Source: Chromera velia (lineage: Eukaryota > Sar > Chromeraceae). From it: a DNA stretch of 30,415 bases. A model generated the notes under the pieces. It was not told where the DNA came from, ran no database searches, and saw only the letters and a program-made list of their open reading frames with translations. How positions within the stretch are numbered: position 1 is the first letter of the stretch; every line of letters starts with the position of its first letter. A program made the translations under genes and the position numbers. Location of the stretch: the NCBI GenBank assembly GCA_018398765.1, contig JAHBMJ010003088.1, forward strand, positions 55,003-85,417, in the 5' to 3' direction. Below, in pieces: positions 30,205 to 30,415 of this stretch.

Positions 30205-30290
30205 TAATTGGACCCGTAGGACTTCAGGCAGGACCCCGAAGCTTTCACAAGCGGAGCTTCACTTCATCAGTACAGATGCATCATTTTTGA
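30205..30290 (-). mobile_element. Possible retroelement-type terminal motif
   Basis: On the minus strand the segment reads CTGATGAAGTGAAGCTCCGC, then TTGTGAAAGCTTCGG, with a short AAGC/GCTT hairpin. Short 'TGATGAAG...hairpin...GAAA' motifs accompany some eukaryotic retroelements, but no open frame or terminal repeat is present here. This is a weak call. Confidence 0.2.
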
Positions 30291-30415
30291 GTTGTGTAAT
30301 CGGACACTTACTGTCTGGCTGGAGCTTCCATGAGAGTCCATGCAGACCACTTCAATTCCTTCCCCCCTCGCCCCCCGCCCCCCCTTGACGGACGGCCCCC
30401 GAGAGAGACCCCGAG

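Noticed and set aside
30235-30275. Hammerhead ribozyme on the minus strand (CTGATGA...GAAA)
   Set aside because: The hairpin between the two core boxes does not abut them, so stem II cannot form in the required register, and no flanking stems I and III are evident.

Overview
This is a nuclear window from a eukaryote. The genes are split by many spliceosomal introns, the coding DNA is GC-moderate, and the intergenic DNA is AT-rich. Microsatellites and minisatellites are dense inside introns, proteins carry long low-complexity tracts, and TGCATGCA-type palindromes recur in the non-coding DNA. Together with a histone, a calpain and an Aat-like transferase of protist type, this best fits an alveolate such as a chromerid (Chromera/Vitrella-like). 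The organism assignment is inference. There is one assembly gap (7254-7594).

Layout, left to right. 1-1579: no gene I can support. 1580-2537 (+): a two-exon gene for a very divergent histone H4-like protein that keeps the H4 'GGAKRHRKVLRDNI' segment but ends in a long acidic tail. 2538-3660: AT-rich convergent spacer. 3663-8789 (-): a calpain protease module (3663-6207) preceded on the same strand by a TPR module (6754-8789). Splice phases suggest that these form one TPR-calpain fusion gene. 8790-9453: divergent promoter region with an alternating CG/GC block and TGCATGCA motifs. 9454-23734 (+): one very large gene, reconstructed as 15 exons and about 2,797 residues, with modular coiled coils, an Arg/Ser-rich centre, acidic tracts and a Pro/Ser-rich C-terminus. 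Its function is not recognised. 23735-25360: convergent spacer with a weak degenerate coding remnant. 25361-29206 (-): five-exon gene for a leucyl/phenylalanyl-tRNA-protein transferase (Aat)-like protein with a novel N-terminal extension. 29576-29689 (-): a 114-nt tRNA gene with canonical ends but an expanded anticodon region. 29700-30415: AT-rich DNA and a possible mobile-element fragment.

The genes do not form an obvious pathway. The strongest novelty candidates are the H4-like protein, the TPR-calpain fusion, the Aat-like protein and the odd tRNA. Splicing shows a consistent pattern: donors read GTNNGT with invariant G at +5 and often C at +3, and acceptors read TGCAG. There are also three cases of local duplication at splice sites: a triplicated acceptor, a duplicated donor, and an intron flanked by an 11-bp direct repeat.
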